Source: Sporopachydermia quercuum (taxonomy: Eukaryota; Ascomycota; Sporopachydermiomycetes; Sporopachydermiales; Sporopachydermiaceae). Taken from it: 64,000 nt of DNA. Positions 53,489 through 63,942 of this stretch are shown here, piece by piece. A program made the translations under genes and the position numbers. The first letter of the stretch is position 1, and every line of letters starts with the position of its first letter. The notes beneath the pieces are model-generated. The model had not been told where the DNA came from. It was given only the letters and a program-made list of their open reading frames with translations, and did no database searches. Location of the stretch: the NCBI GenBank assembly GCA_001599295.1, contig BCGN01000004.1:178529-242528 (forward strand). Reading direction: 5' to 3'.

Positions 53489-55556
53489 TAGAAGGACCAG
53501 TATGCTTGAGAAAGGGGAAAGAGTTTTATATGAAGCTGATGAAGAATACTTGAAATACCTTACATTCAAGCAGTATCAAATACCTCTCAACTCTAGGAAC
53601 TCAATTGATAAGGCACTAGGCAAGAGTGAAAATCCTAGGCAAAACCTCAGGCATACAAGCCAGATAAGGGAGAAAGAGCTTTAGCTGAGAGGAGATTCAT
53701 CGTTACAGAAGTTGTTTATTGATTATGTTAACTGAAATCAGTTTTTAGCCGATACCCGATATAGAAACAATCTCACCAACTATTGCGATAAAAGTCTTAC
53801 GTATATATATACATATGCATGAAAGTGCAGTTAAAGTGCAGAATTGTTAACCTAATCTCAGGCTGGTAACTGACCAGATGAGAGACGAAAAGATAAGGAG
53901 TGGCTATATTTGGAGGGATTCTATGAGAGTAAGACTACGGGGCTTAGAGATATTAGCAGATATGAGATATTTCAATTTTGCTACTTACTGTTTATGGGAA
54001 AGAATTCTGGTTAGTATTCTTGTCAAGCTGAAAGTTGAAGCTTGATTGTTTGATATTGAAATGGACAATGTATGCTGGACCTAGGTGTATTCTGTGAATC
54101 TTCCTAGAATTAAAATGATTCGCATTCGCTGTATTCAATGACCAGCAAGTATTATCATACTTCAATTCCATCAACAGAACTTATATTGCGGTAAACGAAT
54201 TCATGATGGATTAAATAAACTCCTTATCACTTCTCGTTTCCAATTTCAAGTTTCCCCATACAATGATACACAGCTCATCTAGATTCGAGAAACCCGGAAT
54301 CAGAATCCCATTTGACTTTCTTGCTTTCCCAGTTTCGGTAATAAGCAATTCAACAGTTGAATTGCTTATTACTGATTAGTATTTTTTGTAGGAATTTCAA
54401 GGTGATTCAATAGAAAGATTGTGAGTTGCTCCGAGAATATAGCCTTACGGTTTAATGCAATAGTTAACTCCGATCAACTCGAGCAGTGTCCTATTGTCTA
54501 TTTACGTTAATTTGGTACAATTGTTCATAGACAAGCAATACAAGATGAACATTCAAACACTATAGATATCAAAAATAAGTTTATTTTGACTTATTTCTCA
54601 CTTTAATTTATTCAATCATTCAGTTATTCAGTCATTTAGTCAATATAGTCTTACCTTGCACTCCAACTTAAACCTCCATCTTCCAATTACTCACGCAACT
54701 GTTTGAATTTCATCCAAATTCATCTACACTCTACTAATTCCTCTAACTTGCATTTAATTGAGATTTTTATAGCATTTTTATCACTCATTTTTCTTCAAAG
54801 GTACTCGATAATTACTCATTATCTCCTCCTCTTCTCCACACCTTCTTCGATTCATGTCAATTCCTATTCCGCAAAGAGAGCGGTTTTCAACGGCTATCGG
54901 TTGAAATTTTTCATTCTTGCCTAATCGGGAATTTTTTCTGTTCGCCCCACTCATGTAATGTAAACTCGGCTTTTTCATGCACGATTCTTAAATCACGCAT
55001 TACGTACACTCACTCGATTTTATTCATTTCCCGTTGCAAATTTTTCACTCGGCAACGTTTTTCCTATGGTTTTCCATCAAATCCGCATAATAATTCCCAT
55101 AATTCCCATATTATAACCACTTTATCTCATTCGAAACCCCAACTCTGACATATCTCAAAGTACCGAAAGCAAACTTATGCAATTCATACTCTACGTACAT
55201 TCTTACTCGAACCCACTTCTCTTCAATTACTCATCCTATCCAATCAGTCAATGAGTCAATCAATCGTAACGCCCTACTGATCAAGTACTGTTTCTTATCT
55301 AGCAAGCAAACAATTAGTCATTGATCCATCAATATTCCATCAATACGTATTATTCGCTGCTAATTTAACGTTTATACAAAGTTAATTACCAGTGTTTTCA
55401 TATCATCAACTACAAGTCCAAGCGCTGACCTGCAAGCTTTTTGAGTTGGTTCTTGTCACGCTTTCTTCCTTACCTTATAAAGCTGGCCTGGGCCTGATTC
55501 TTTTCTAGGATTATTTTCACTTCCTTTCCTTCTCGCTTCTTGTTTTATCTTTCATA
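53489..55556. other. Long divergent intergenic region with a perfect palindrome
   Basis: 2.07 kb between FAU1 and BAT. No gene is supported; frames at 53502-53684, 53992-54174 and 54703-54978 are short and AT-biased. It contains the 35-bp palindrome at 54338-54372. The last 500 bp, pyrimidine-rich on the plus strand, should be the BAT promoter and leader. Confidence 0.5.
54338..54372. repeat. Perfect inverted repeat, 17-bp arms, 1-nt centre
   Basis: GTAATAAGCAATTCAAC is followed by a single A and then its exact reverse complement. One mismatch further out the pairing continues for two more bases. It can extrude as a cruciform or fold as a hairpin in RNA. It is about 850 bp from FAU1 and 1.2 kb from BAT, so it is not an obvious terminator of either. 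Confidence 0.9.
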
Positions 55557-56858
55557 ATGTCACTATTGCGTACATCTACAAAGGTTCCTTTAAGAGTATT
55601 ATCTTCATTCAGTTCAAAGTGGATATCTAGAGGATTATCACCAATCCCTTCATCACATATAAACAACAACAGTACTGATATTACTAGTTGCATCAAAATG
55701 ACTGTTGATACGAAAAATCTACAAACGTTGGCCCGACCTGCCGGTGGGGCACCTTTAGACCCTTCTAAATTGGAAATCCGGAAAACAACTAAACCCAAGG
55801 AAAAACTACCTGCTGAACAGCTGGTATTTGGTCAAACTTTTACCGATCATATGCTTTCTGTCGAATGGGACGCTGAAACTGGCTGGCATGCTCCTCAAAT
55901 TGTCCCTTATGGACCTTTGTCACTTGATCCTTCTGCTTGCGTGTTGCATTACGCNTTTGAATTGTTTGAAGGTATGAAAGCTTANAGAGATAATGAAGGT
56001 AAGATCCGTATTTTCCGCCCTGATAAGAATATGGAACGAATGAACTCATCAGCAGCAAGAATCTGCTTACCAACTTTTGATTCTGAAGCATTAATCAAGT
56101 TGATTGGTGATTTGATCACCGTTGATAAATCATGGGTTCCCGAAGGTAAAGGCTATTCATTGTACATTAGGCCTACATTGATTGGAACCACAGCAGGTTT
56201 AGGAGTAGGAACTCCTGACAAGGCCTTATTATACGTAATCACTTCTCCTGTAGGACCATATTATGCAACTGGATTCAAAGCTGTGCGATTAGAAGCTACC
56301 GATTACGCTGTTAGAGCATGGCCTGGTGGTGTTGGTAATAAGAAGCTTGGTGCTAATTATGCTCCTTGTATATTACCACAACTTGATGCTGCATCAAGAG
56401 GATATCAACAGAATCTCTGGTTATTTGGTGATGAAAAGTACATCACTGAAGTTGGAACAATGAATGCTTTTTTTGTTTTCAAGGATTCTAAGACCGGTAA
56501 GAAAGAACTTGTGACTGCTCCCTTAGACGGAACCATTCTTGAAGGTGTGACTCGTGATTCTATTCTTACTTTAGCTAGAGAAAAACTTGACAGCAGTGAA
56601 TGGGATGTTTCTGAAAGATATTACAGCATCAATGAAGTCATTGATAGAGCNAATAAGAAGGAGTTGGTGGAAGCTTTTGGTTCAGGTACTGCAGCAGTCG
56701 TTTCACCTATCAAGGAGATTGGATATCATGACACAACTGTTGAAGTTCCATTACAACCAGGCAAACAAACCGGTGAATTGACTGAAAAAGTGGCTGAATG
56801 GATTGGAAAAATCCAATATGGTGAAGAAGCACATCCATGGAGTGTAGTTGTTGCTTAG
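55557..56858 (+). CDS. BAT1: Branched-chain amino acid aminotransferase
   Basis: This PLP enzyme moves the amino group between glutamate and leucine, isoleucine and valine, the last step of their synthesis and first of their breakdown. The 433 residues match class IV aminotransferases: ELFEGMKA, the YIRPTLIGTTAGLGVG block, and GGVGNKKLGANYAP with Schiff-base lysine K263. The first 47 residues form a Ser/Arg-rich presequence without acids before residue 41, so the long form is mitochondrial. A second in-frame ATG at 55698 (M48) starts exactly at the length of the cytosolic yeast Bat2. Both ATGs have A at -3. One gene may thus supply both compartments. Three N bases fall in codons; two of these are GCN and still encode Ala. 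Confidence 0.95.
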   Translation: MSLLRTSTKVPLRVLSSFSSKWISRGLSPIPSSHINNNSTDITSCIKMTVDTKNLQTLARPAGGAPLDPSKLEIRKTTKPKEKLPAEQLVFGQTFTDHMLSVEWDAETGWHAPQIVPYGPLSLDPSACVLHYXFELFEGMKAXRDNEGKIRIFRPDKNMERMNSSAARICLPTFDSEALIKLIGDLITVDKSWVPEGKGYSLYIRPTLIGTTAGLGVGTPDKALLYVITSPVGPYYATGFKAVRLEATDYAVRAWPGGVGNKKLGANYAPCILPQLDAASRGYQQNLWLFGDEKYITEVGTMNAFFVFKDSKTGKKELVTAPLDGTILEGVTRDSILTLAREKLDSSEWDVSERYYSINEVIDRXNKKELVEAFGSGTAAVVSPIKEIGYHDTTVEVPLQPGKQTGELTEKVAEWIGKIQYGEEAHPWSVVVA

Positions 56859-57840
56859 GGTAGATAAAGTGTATTAGATTAGAATGGAAGCCTCTTGAGG
56901 TTTATTATAATACAGTGTATGTATATTGAAATGTTGTAGACGAAGAATTTGAATGGAAAGGTCAATTTGAGTGGAAGAAAGGTAGATTCGTTTTGAATGT
57001 TCCGAGTAATCTACTGAATTCATGTGGAAGTGGTAAAATCTTACGGAAAAGCTTTTAGATCTGTATTCTTGCGAGAAAAAAGAATAAAATAAAGCTGAAC
57101 AATAGAGCAAAATNCGAGCTGATCCCGAGCCGATTATAGCCGACTTTAGTTCAAGAAGCTATTGTAGGCTCGGATTCTACCGAAACATCTGAAGTCACCG
57201 TTAGACACATTTTGATTGTTCACCCCGTCTTGATTCAACACCTCTCAACCCCACTATCTTAATTCCTACAGTCCACCAGTCCCATTGATTTTACTGTCCT
57301 CCGTCTTCCGTTATTTATTCCGATTTCCACTCACAGCTTACAAGTGTCCCAAAACACGCTCCCATCTTGCATCTTCCACATACTTCATTTCCAAATTTCA
57401 GGTCTCATCTTTTCCGTCCCATATCCCACAATTCGTATTCCAGAACACTCACTTACTACCACCCCATGTCTATCACAAAATCAATTGATCTTAACCACAA
57501 ACCAATCCCATCGATGCCGTAAACAAACCCTTCTTTCTCTACAAACAACTATTCAACTTAACCACTGGAATGCTGCATATCCTCGAATGTCAAATACTTG
57601 TTGTTCATTAGTTAAAACATTAACAGACTTCTTGAAATAACTCACAGGAATCATCCGTTTCCCATAGTAAATGAAGNTCTGGAAACTTATTTTTAGATAA
57701 AACTAAGTAAACTGAAATATCTAGCTAATTGGTCTCACACAGATCAAAGAACTTTCAACTAACAACTACTACTGAGAGTGCCCAAACATCAGTCCCCAAA
57801 CACCTTCATATAAATTTTCATATTCGCACAGCTCTTTACT
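56859..57840. other. Intergenic region before HYM1
   Basis: 982 bp. The open frames at 57285-57640 and 57729-57995 are pyrimidine-rich or shadows of HYM1. The A/C-rich stretch before 57841 looks like a leader. No gene. Confidence 0.5.
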
Positions 57841-59260
57841 ATGGCATTTCTATTCAAACGGAATCCCAGAACACCTTCAGAAGTAGTGAAAGCGCTCAAC
57901 GATCAGTTGTTGAAACTAGACAGCTCGGAACGGAAAAAAGCTCTAGAAGACACTACCCGGTGCCTGAATCAAGTGAAAGTAGCGTTGTTTGGTGACGAAG
58001 ACAACGAACCGATAGCTGACCAAACAGCAGCAACGGCTCAAGAACTTTTTGCTACTGATACTCTGGTGGAACTAATTGCAGTGTTGCCTTTGTTAGAGTT
58101 CGATTCAAGAAAGCACGTACTGAGCATATATTCCGGACTATTAAGGTGGAAAATAGGAAGCCGATGTCCTACGGTAGAATATATATGCAACAAGCATAAA
58201 ATAATATCCATGTTGATTAAACAGCAGGAGGATAATAAGATATATTTGATAGCAGGGCCACTATTACGAGAATGTATCAAGCATGAGCAACTATCGTCCC
58301 TAGCATTAAACTCTCCTTTATTCTGGAACTACTTTTCTTATTGTCAATTGAACTCATTTGAAGTTGCAACTGATGCATTTTCAACGCTAAGAGATTTGCT
58401 GACGCTTCATCCAAAGTTAGCGAGTGCGTTTTTTGATAAGAATATGAACAATGTAAGTTAACGTGATGAGAATAACAGGCTGCTATATGATGATACGTCA
58501 TCTTATGTTATTATGCTAGATAATACTAACAGATTCTAGTTTATTGCTCATATCAATGGGCTTATCAGTTCGGATAATTATGTCACAAGAAGACAATCAA
58601 TTAAGGTATGTTACTNATCCTGTGTAGAAGTATCATGTTATTCTTACGAAGAGTCATTCCGCATATTGATTCTATATACTTTATTCCGAGCTTAGCTCAG
58701 ATAGGACATAGAATTTATGCGTAAATATTGAAATTCTGGGATGCTGAAGTTATGAATTATTCTATTCTGTTCTATGAGAACGTCTTCGTGGCTGTTTGCT
58801 AGCTTCAACAAATCACTCTTTATCTACTAACAATTCACAGCTACTAGGAACGCTGATTCTCAACAGATCGAACCATAGACTACTCACAACCTACGTTGAC
58901 TCACCGGAAAACCTCAAGTTAGCAATGATTCTTTTAAACGATAAAAGTAAAAACATCCAGTACGAAGCATTCCATGTATTCAAGGTGTTTGTTGCTAACC
59001 CCAGAAAATCAAAACCTGTAACTGATATTCTAATCAAAAATAAAGAACGGCTAATTTATTTCCTACAACATTTTAGTGCAGGAAGAAAAGATGACAACCA
59101 ATTTACAGAGGAGAAAGAGTTTCTCATCAGGAATATTCAGTCTCTCCCATCAATTGTTACAGATCCTACGTTATCTGGAGCTTCTTCTGCATCTACTTTC
59201 ACAAACTCATCACCAACTAATCCAGCAGCTGTCTTCCCTAATAGCTCGCAGCTTCAGTGA
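57841..59260 (+). CDS. HYM1: Mo25-family protein Hym1, three exons
   Basis: Hym1 is the Mo25 scaffold of the RAM network, which controls cell separation and polarity through the Cbk1 and Kic1 kinases. Exon 1 is 57841-58452. Intron 1 is 87 nt with donor GTAAGT, TACTAAC at 58524-58530 and acceptor CTAG. Exon 2 is 58540-58605, only 22 codons. Intron 2 is 235 nt with donor GTATGT, TACTAAC at 58825-58831 and acceptor ACAG. Exon 3 is 58841-59260. The product has 365 residues of helical repeats, starting MAFLFKRNPRTPSEVVK. Exon 2 encodes the conserved SSDNYVTRRQSIK, which continues across the junction into LLGTLILNRSNH. Exon 3 has YEAFHVFKVFVANPRK, a family hallmark. The tail is Ser/Thr-rich. The small middle exon would be missed by a frame-only search. 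Confidence 0.95.
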
Positions 59261-61495
59261 GGTAATGTGATTTGTTAGTTTCAGGAGATTCTGGTACACA
59301 TAAAAACAGTGTAGATCGTTGCAGGAAATGTTGCTCATACTGTTAGTCGAACTGTTTTCCATATTAATGTAGTCCTTACATTTACATTCACGTTCTTCGT
59401 CTGCAATTGATAATCATTATTACCAGCTGACAATACTAATTCAAATAATAATAATCATGTCCTTACTGTTGCTAGAATGCTATGTTTTTATTTTTCTCCC
59501 TATTGAGTAGAAAATTGCACGCTATGTACAATGCGCAATTCCATAAAAAGTTTAAATAGAGCTTTATGGAGCTTATAGACATTAGAGTCTGGAAGCCGGT
59601 AAACGATACTTGTTCGTTCTATCGANATCAGTTTCCAGTTTCAATTGAAGCTAACTCTTGTTCTACTATTCGTTATACGATCGATAACCATTGCTGTCAC
59701 TTTTGATACTATAACGCCTATAGTCCTGACTCAATCGTCTTTACTTTTAAACTCTATGAACCTTCTTTCTTCATCGTTCGCCTTATTCTTAGTTTTCTCT
59801 TCTTTAGTCGAAGCAAAAACATTGTATGGTTGACGTTCTTTACTTTTTTACAGTCCTAGCACAGGCTAGCAATAAGGAATCGATAGATTGATAACGTTGT
59901 TAGTTAAAAAAGTGACTAGGTTTAAAGCCGTTGGAAATTGCATTAATAATAGGAAGCGGCTTTTCCGGAAGAAAACTCTGATTGATCTCCGACTAGGTTC
60001 AGGGTTCAGATCTACAATGGAAATATCTTCTTGATTAAAGAGCAATTTTTCATTATATGACCTTACACTCGAATGGCTAGCTCGAGTGTGATTTTAACTA
60101 CGGACTGATTGTTTCTTTGGTATATTGTGGATATGGAAATAGTTCTTGCCTGTCCTTCATTTATCTTCATTAGCTATGGTGTACAATCAGTATTCATATA
60201 TCAAATGTTAACTGAGAACCGTTTATTGTTGTTGATATTTTGAATTTTGTCACGTTGTGAGAGGTATATTAGTAGAGATAGTAAATATCTGATATCTGAT
60301 ATCTCTTTAGGTAGATAGATCTCTTGGAATCATTCACTCCATGTGTGATCATACTCATCCCTTATTTTATATTGATAATCTATGGAAGGTTCTACTACCA
60401 GCCTGCTCTAATAACAATTATTTGACTAAAAAGTGCAATTTCTGCATTAATGGTAAGTTTTGACAGGTTTTCGCCCATCTAGTCGATTTTTTCCCTCATT
60501 AATAGTAGATACCAAGATGATGATCAACGGTACATCGTCGGAAGCGAGTCTTGTTTTAAAATAAAGTTGGGTCACTGGCTAAACTAGTTTAATAAATGAA
60601 AAGTTAATTTCTTGTTACTGAAACCGTTAACTTTATTCTATATGCGAGTCAGATTAGATTACATAATCAAGGGACTTGGAATGAAATTTGAGCTCTTATC
60701 TGGGAGACAACAAATAAAGAACTTATGATTTTCTAAACTATGGTATGGATTATATCTTTGAATTCAGTTGCTGTAAGTAGCGACATCACACGTCATATAC
60801 CCTTATAACCACATCACATGTCATATACACTTATAATCACTTGCTATCAATTTACAGTTTTTGGCCACACGTCTAAATGTGACTAAGACTCACGCTTATT
60901 TTAAACTCTAAAAAGGAATCGTCTAGAAAAATAAACCTTAAATCCCTTATTCTATCGTTTTTCAATGAGCTTAAATCATCACATCGGGATGAAATCTCTG
61001 CAACTATTCACCATCTCATTCAAAATAAGAAGAAGAACTTTATTTAAAGTTCACGTACATTAGTCAGATTTTGAACCTTATCCTCTGTTCTTCTCAACGG
61101 AAAATGGGTTCCTGACAGATGACTATTGGAAATGAGAACTAATCTCATCGTCATGCTCTTGCAGTGTATCAAGACCATAATAATCAAACCAGGCAATTAT
61201 TACTACTCATCTCTATCAGAAACAATTCAGTTTTCACCTAGATTCAGAATTCTATATATACTTCTCAATTGACCCTAATTCGAAATCTTATGAGTTCATA
61301 TTTTTTACTCTCACTCTTATTTGGTTATCATTATCCAATAACTGGAATAACAATTAAACGTCTATAAAGCGATAGCAAAGTGTCAAAATCACTAAGCGTT
61401 AAAGGACTATAAAGCGAGTTACTATACAAGTCGTATCGACTATAAACAAAACAAAACAATTAAACCTGTCAAAGAAACAGTAATCTCAATTAGTC
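59261..61495. other. Long upstream region of the MRH1-like gene
   Basis: 2.2 kb with no established gene. It holds a 62-codon hydrophobic frame at 59645-59833, an inverted repeat ACACTCGA/TCGAGTGT at 60065-60089, a 28-bp tandem duplication at 60783-60838, and TATATATA at 61253-61260, 236 bp before the next gene. Confidence 0.5.
60783..60838. repeat. 28-bp tandem duplication in a promoter region
   Basis: Two adjacent 28-bp units, starting ACATCACAYGTCATATAC, agree at 25 of 28 positions. They lie about 660 bp before the MRH1-like gene and could be a duplicated regulator site. Both copies contain CACAYGTC cores. Confidence 0.8.
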
Positions 61496-62350
61496 ATGTC
61501 GGGATACATCAGAGCAGGAAACGAGGCAATTGAGGTGAATCCACCAACTGGATTGGACATCCACATTACAAGCGATGGTTCAGATTGGTTATGGACCATG
61601 TTTTCATTGCTCGGTCTAACCTCTGTTGGTCTTATTGCATTTACTTATTATAAACCACCAGAGAAGAGAGCTATGTTCTATAATACCATTGGTTCTACAT
61701 TCGCGTTGATGATTGCTTATTTTACAATGGCTGCAAACTTGGGTTGGACAGGAATTCAAGCTGAATTTAATCATGTTACAGTTTCTAATTCATCTTCTGT
61801 TCCTGGTATCAGACAAGTGTTTTATGCTCAATGGGTTGGCTATTTTTTCGCCTTCTCATTTACGGTTGCTAACTTATGTTTATTAAGTCAAACAGCAGTT
61901 CATCATTTAGTATTCAACATTGTTGCAACTATGGTTTACGTTGTTTCCTTGTTGATTGCCTCGTTGATCAAATCAACTTATAAGTGGGGTTATTTTGTCT
62001 TTGGTGTTGTTGCTTATCTATTAGTTGCTGCTAATTTACTCACCAATGTAAGAGTCTCCGCTACTGAAGAATCGAAGAAGACCTATACTATGTTTGCAAG
62101 TCTTGTTACATTCTTCTGGTTTATCTATCCGATCTGTTTCGGTTTATCTGAAGGTGGTAATGTCATTCAACCAGATTCTCAAGCTGTTTTCTACGGTGTT
62201 TTAGATTTCTGTCTATTTGTTGTTTACCCAATCTGGTTCGTCTTGTCAGGTACCAAATTTGCTCCGAAGTTAGATTTCGTCCATAGAGAGAAGCATTTTG
62301 CTGAAGAACCAAGAACCTCAGGTGAAACTCAAGTTGAAGCCCAGGTTTAA
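61496..62350 (+). CDS. MRH1: Opsin-related seven-helix membrane protein, Mrh1/Yro2/Hsp30 type
   Basis: Members sit in the plasma membrane and respond to stress, weak acids or H+-ATPase activity; the molecular function is unclear. The 284 residues show seven hydrophobic helices after a short N-terminus (SGYIRAGNEAIEVNPP, typical of Mrh1/Yro2). The opsin fold is visible, but photochemistry is lost. In helix G, GVLDFCLFVVYP, F241 stands where bacteriorhodopsin has the retinal lysine. In helix C, Q112 and T123 replace the Asp counter-ion and proton donor. A polar acidic tail follows helix G. This non-retinal state is normal for the family. A TATA-like TATATATA lies 236 bp upstream. Confidence 0.93.
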   Translation: MSGYIRAGNEAIEVNPPTGLDIHITSDGSDWLWTMFSLLGLTSVGLIAFTYYKPPEKRAMFYNTIGSTFALMIAYFTMAANLGWTGIQAEFNHVTVSNSSSVPGIRQVFYAQWVGYFFAFSFTVANLCLLSQTAVHHLVFNIVATMVYVVSLLIASLIKSTYKWGYFVFGVVAYLLVAANLLTNVRVSATEESKKTYTMFASLVTFFWFIYPICFGLSEGGNVIQPDSQAVFYGVLDFCLFVVYPIWFVLSGTKFAPKLDFVHREKHFAEEPRTSGETQVEAQV

Positions 62351-63411
62351 TCTCTAACTAGAGAAAGAGCAGTTTACCGTTCAGATAAACAAAAATTTAT
62401 GTTTCGATGTTTCTAATGAATGTATGGAATGAAGAAATGGATATCAACTAGCTGGCCTGAGTGACCCGATTTCTTAATTATGTATTGTATTATCTTTTGT
62501 TTCACACTAAGTGATCATTCGACAAGTCTAGCGTAACGATAGCCATGATTAATAAATTTAATGTTACAATAAATCAAGTAATACCTTGTAGATTGAATGG
62601 AGCGAGTTATAGGTTGTGATAGATCATTGAAAGGGTTGCATTCATTCATAATTAGACGTTGATCTGTAAAATGGAAAAATAGCATTTAAAAATAGCCCTT
62701 TCACATAGCATATGGCAATGAAAAGTAGGAGTTGACTGGTTGGAAACAGTAGGTGCCAATAAGAATTGGAATCAAATCTTAAAATTCTGTGAAATACAGT
62801 AAAGTCCAGTATATTACAAATAACTCTCTCTGACGATAGATATACTGCAAGATATATTATTGATATAATATATACATAGCTCAAATTAAGAGGAAAAGGT
62901 GCAGAAATAAAAGTATGTGAGAAAGGAATAAATAAAGCTCAAATAATCCAAACTTAAACTTAAACTTTAACTAGCATTTAAACTGTAATAAATTACGAGG
63001 ACTCAATCCTAGCTAGTATCAGATTCTTTCTCTCGGTCTATAAGTCTATTGATGATCGAGAGAAGAAATTTTTTTTTTATTTTTTTTATTTCATAGGAAT
63101 AAAACATACGTTATGAACAATTTGATTCTGAAAATGCTTAATAATGAAAAACAAATGATGTGATTTTCATCTTTGGCTGTCTACAATTAATAGATCATGA
63201 ATTGCAGTAGATTTAGATATATCAACAGGAATGTTCTGATCTGCCTGTAGTAGACGGAAGGATTGTATATAGAACTATTATTAATAGTAATAAGCAACAA
63301 ACAGCGGTTATACACCAACTTAGATGCCTTTTATTAGAGATATGTTGACAAATCAGCTAATTGTATAATTCACAAAAACGGAAAACGATAAAAGCGAGGT
63401 TATTCATACAT
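62351..63411. other. Intergenic region after the MRH1-like gene
   Basis: About 1.06 kb, AT-rich, with a poly-T tract near 63069-63087. The 80-codon minus frame at 62642-62884 is unconvincing. Confidence 0.5.
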
Positions 63412-63643
63412 ATGAACTTCCAACGGCAGCACAATACACTGACATTCTTGTACCAAGTCTACTATTTATCCAAACAGACCAAAATACAGCACATATTAAA
63501 AGTTCTTGATATTGCAACTAAATATTAAATTTCTTCATCTTTCAGCCTCTAAAAACCGGCTCCTCCTATTTACCATCTCCACCTCCTTTAACACCTTCAA
63601 CGAGTTCACAGCACTCTTCGATCAACCTACACCGGAAACAGCA
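63412..63643 (+). CDS. Candidate short split gene near the right edge
   Basis: ATG 63412 opens a 38-residue frame with helix-like composition (FLYQVYYLSKQTK, then HILKVLDIATKY), stopping at 63528. Just after it, a TTTCAG acceptor ends at 63545. A coding-like segment follows at 63546-63643 and ends at a GTAAGT donor. That segment is open in two registers: one reads as a Ser/Pro-rich tail, the other as NRLLLFTISTSFNTFNEF. No good donor or branch site joins the two parts, so a frameshifted or decayed gene is also possible. The family is not recognised. Confidence 0.25.
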
Positions 63644-63855
63644 GTAAGTACACTACTGAACAGTTATCAAATAAGTCGTTATATCCTACTTTACTTTATA
63701 CTTCACTTCCACTATTACTCTTAATATTCAAAAGCAATAATAAACACTTTGGCCCATCATTCAATATTCTTCCATGGATTTTGCTGCCTCAACCTAAAGT
63801 TACTGTTTATAACAAATAATGTGACAACCAGCTATACATTACCTATTAACAAACC

Positions 63856-63885
63856 CACGTGACCTTTCACGTGANNNNTCACGTG
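63856..63885. promoter_or_regulatory. Three CACGTG boxes at 12-bp spacing
   Basis: CACGTG lies at 63856-63861, 63868-63873 and 63880-63885. The last two are TCACGTGA-type palindromes around NNNN (63875-63878). Cbf1 and Pho4-type bHLH factors bind this core. It lies 46 bp before a TATA run and probably serves a plus-strand gene just outside the window, perhaps in sulphur-amino-acid or phosphate metabolism or an abundant ribosomal gene. Confidence 0.7.
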
Positions 63886-63930
63886 ACACTTTGGCATTTT
63901 ACATTTATCTATATTTCTATTTGTACCTTT

Positions 63931-63942
63931 TATATATATATA
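63931..63942 (+). promoter_or_regulatory. TATA-like run
   Basis: An uninterrupted TATATATATATA lies 46 bp past the last CACGTG box and 58 bp before the window end. The arrangement suggests the promoter of a rightward gene starting outside the window. Confidence 0.5.

Noticed and set aside
57285-57640. Plus-strand frames before HYM1
   Set aside because: Cys/Thr/Ser/Pro-rich content from a C/T-rich leader; open in two registers.
59645-59833. 62-codon frame resembling a signal peptide
   Set aside because: Hydrophobic throughout with two helix-like stretches and almost no polar body; 62 codons is near chance length, and I see no conserved motif.
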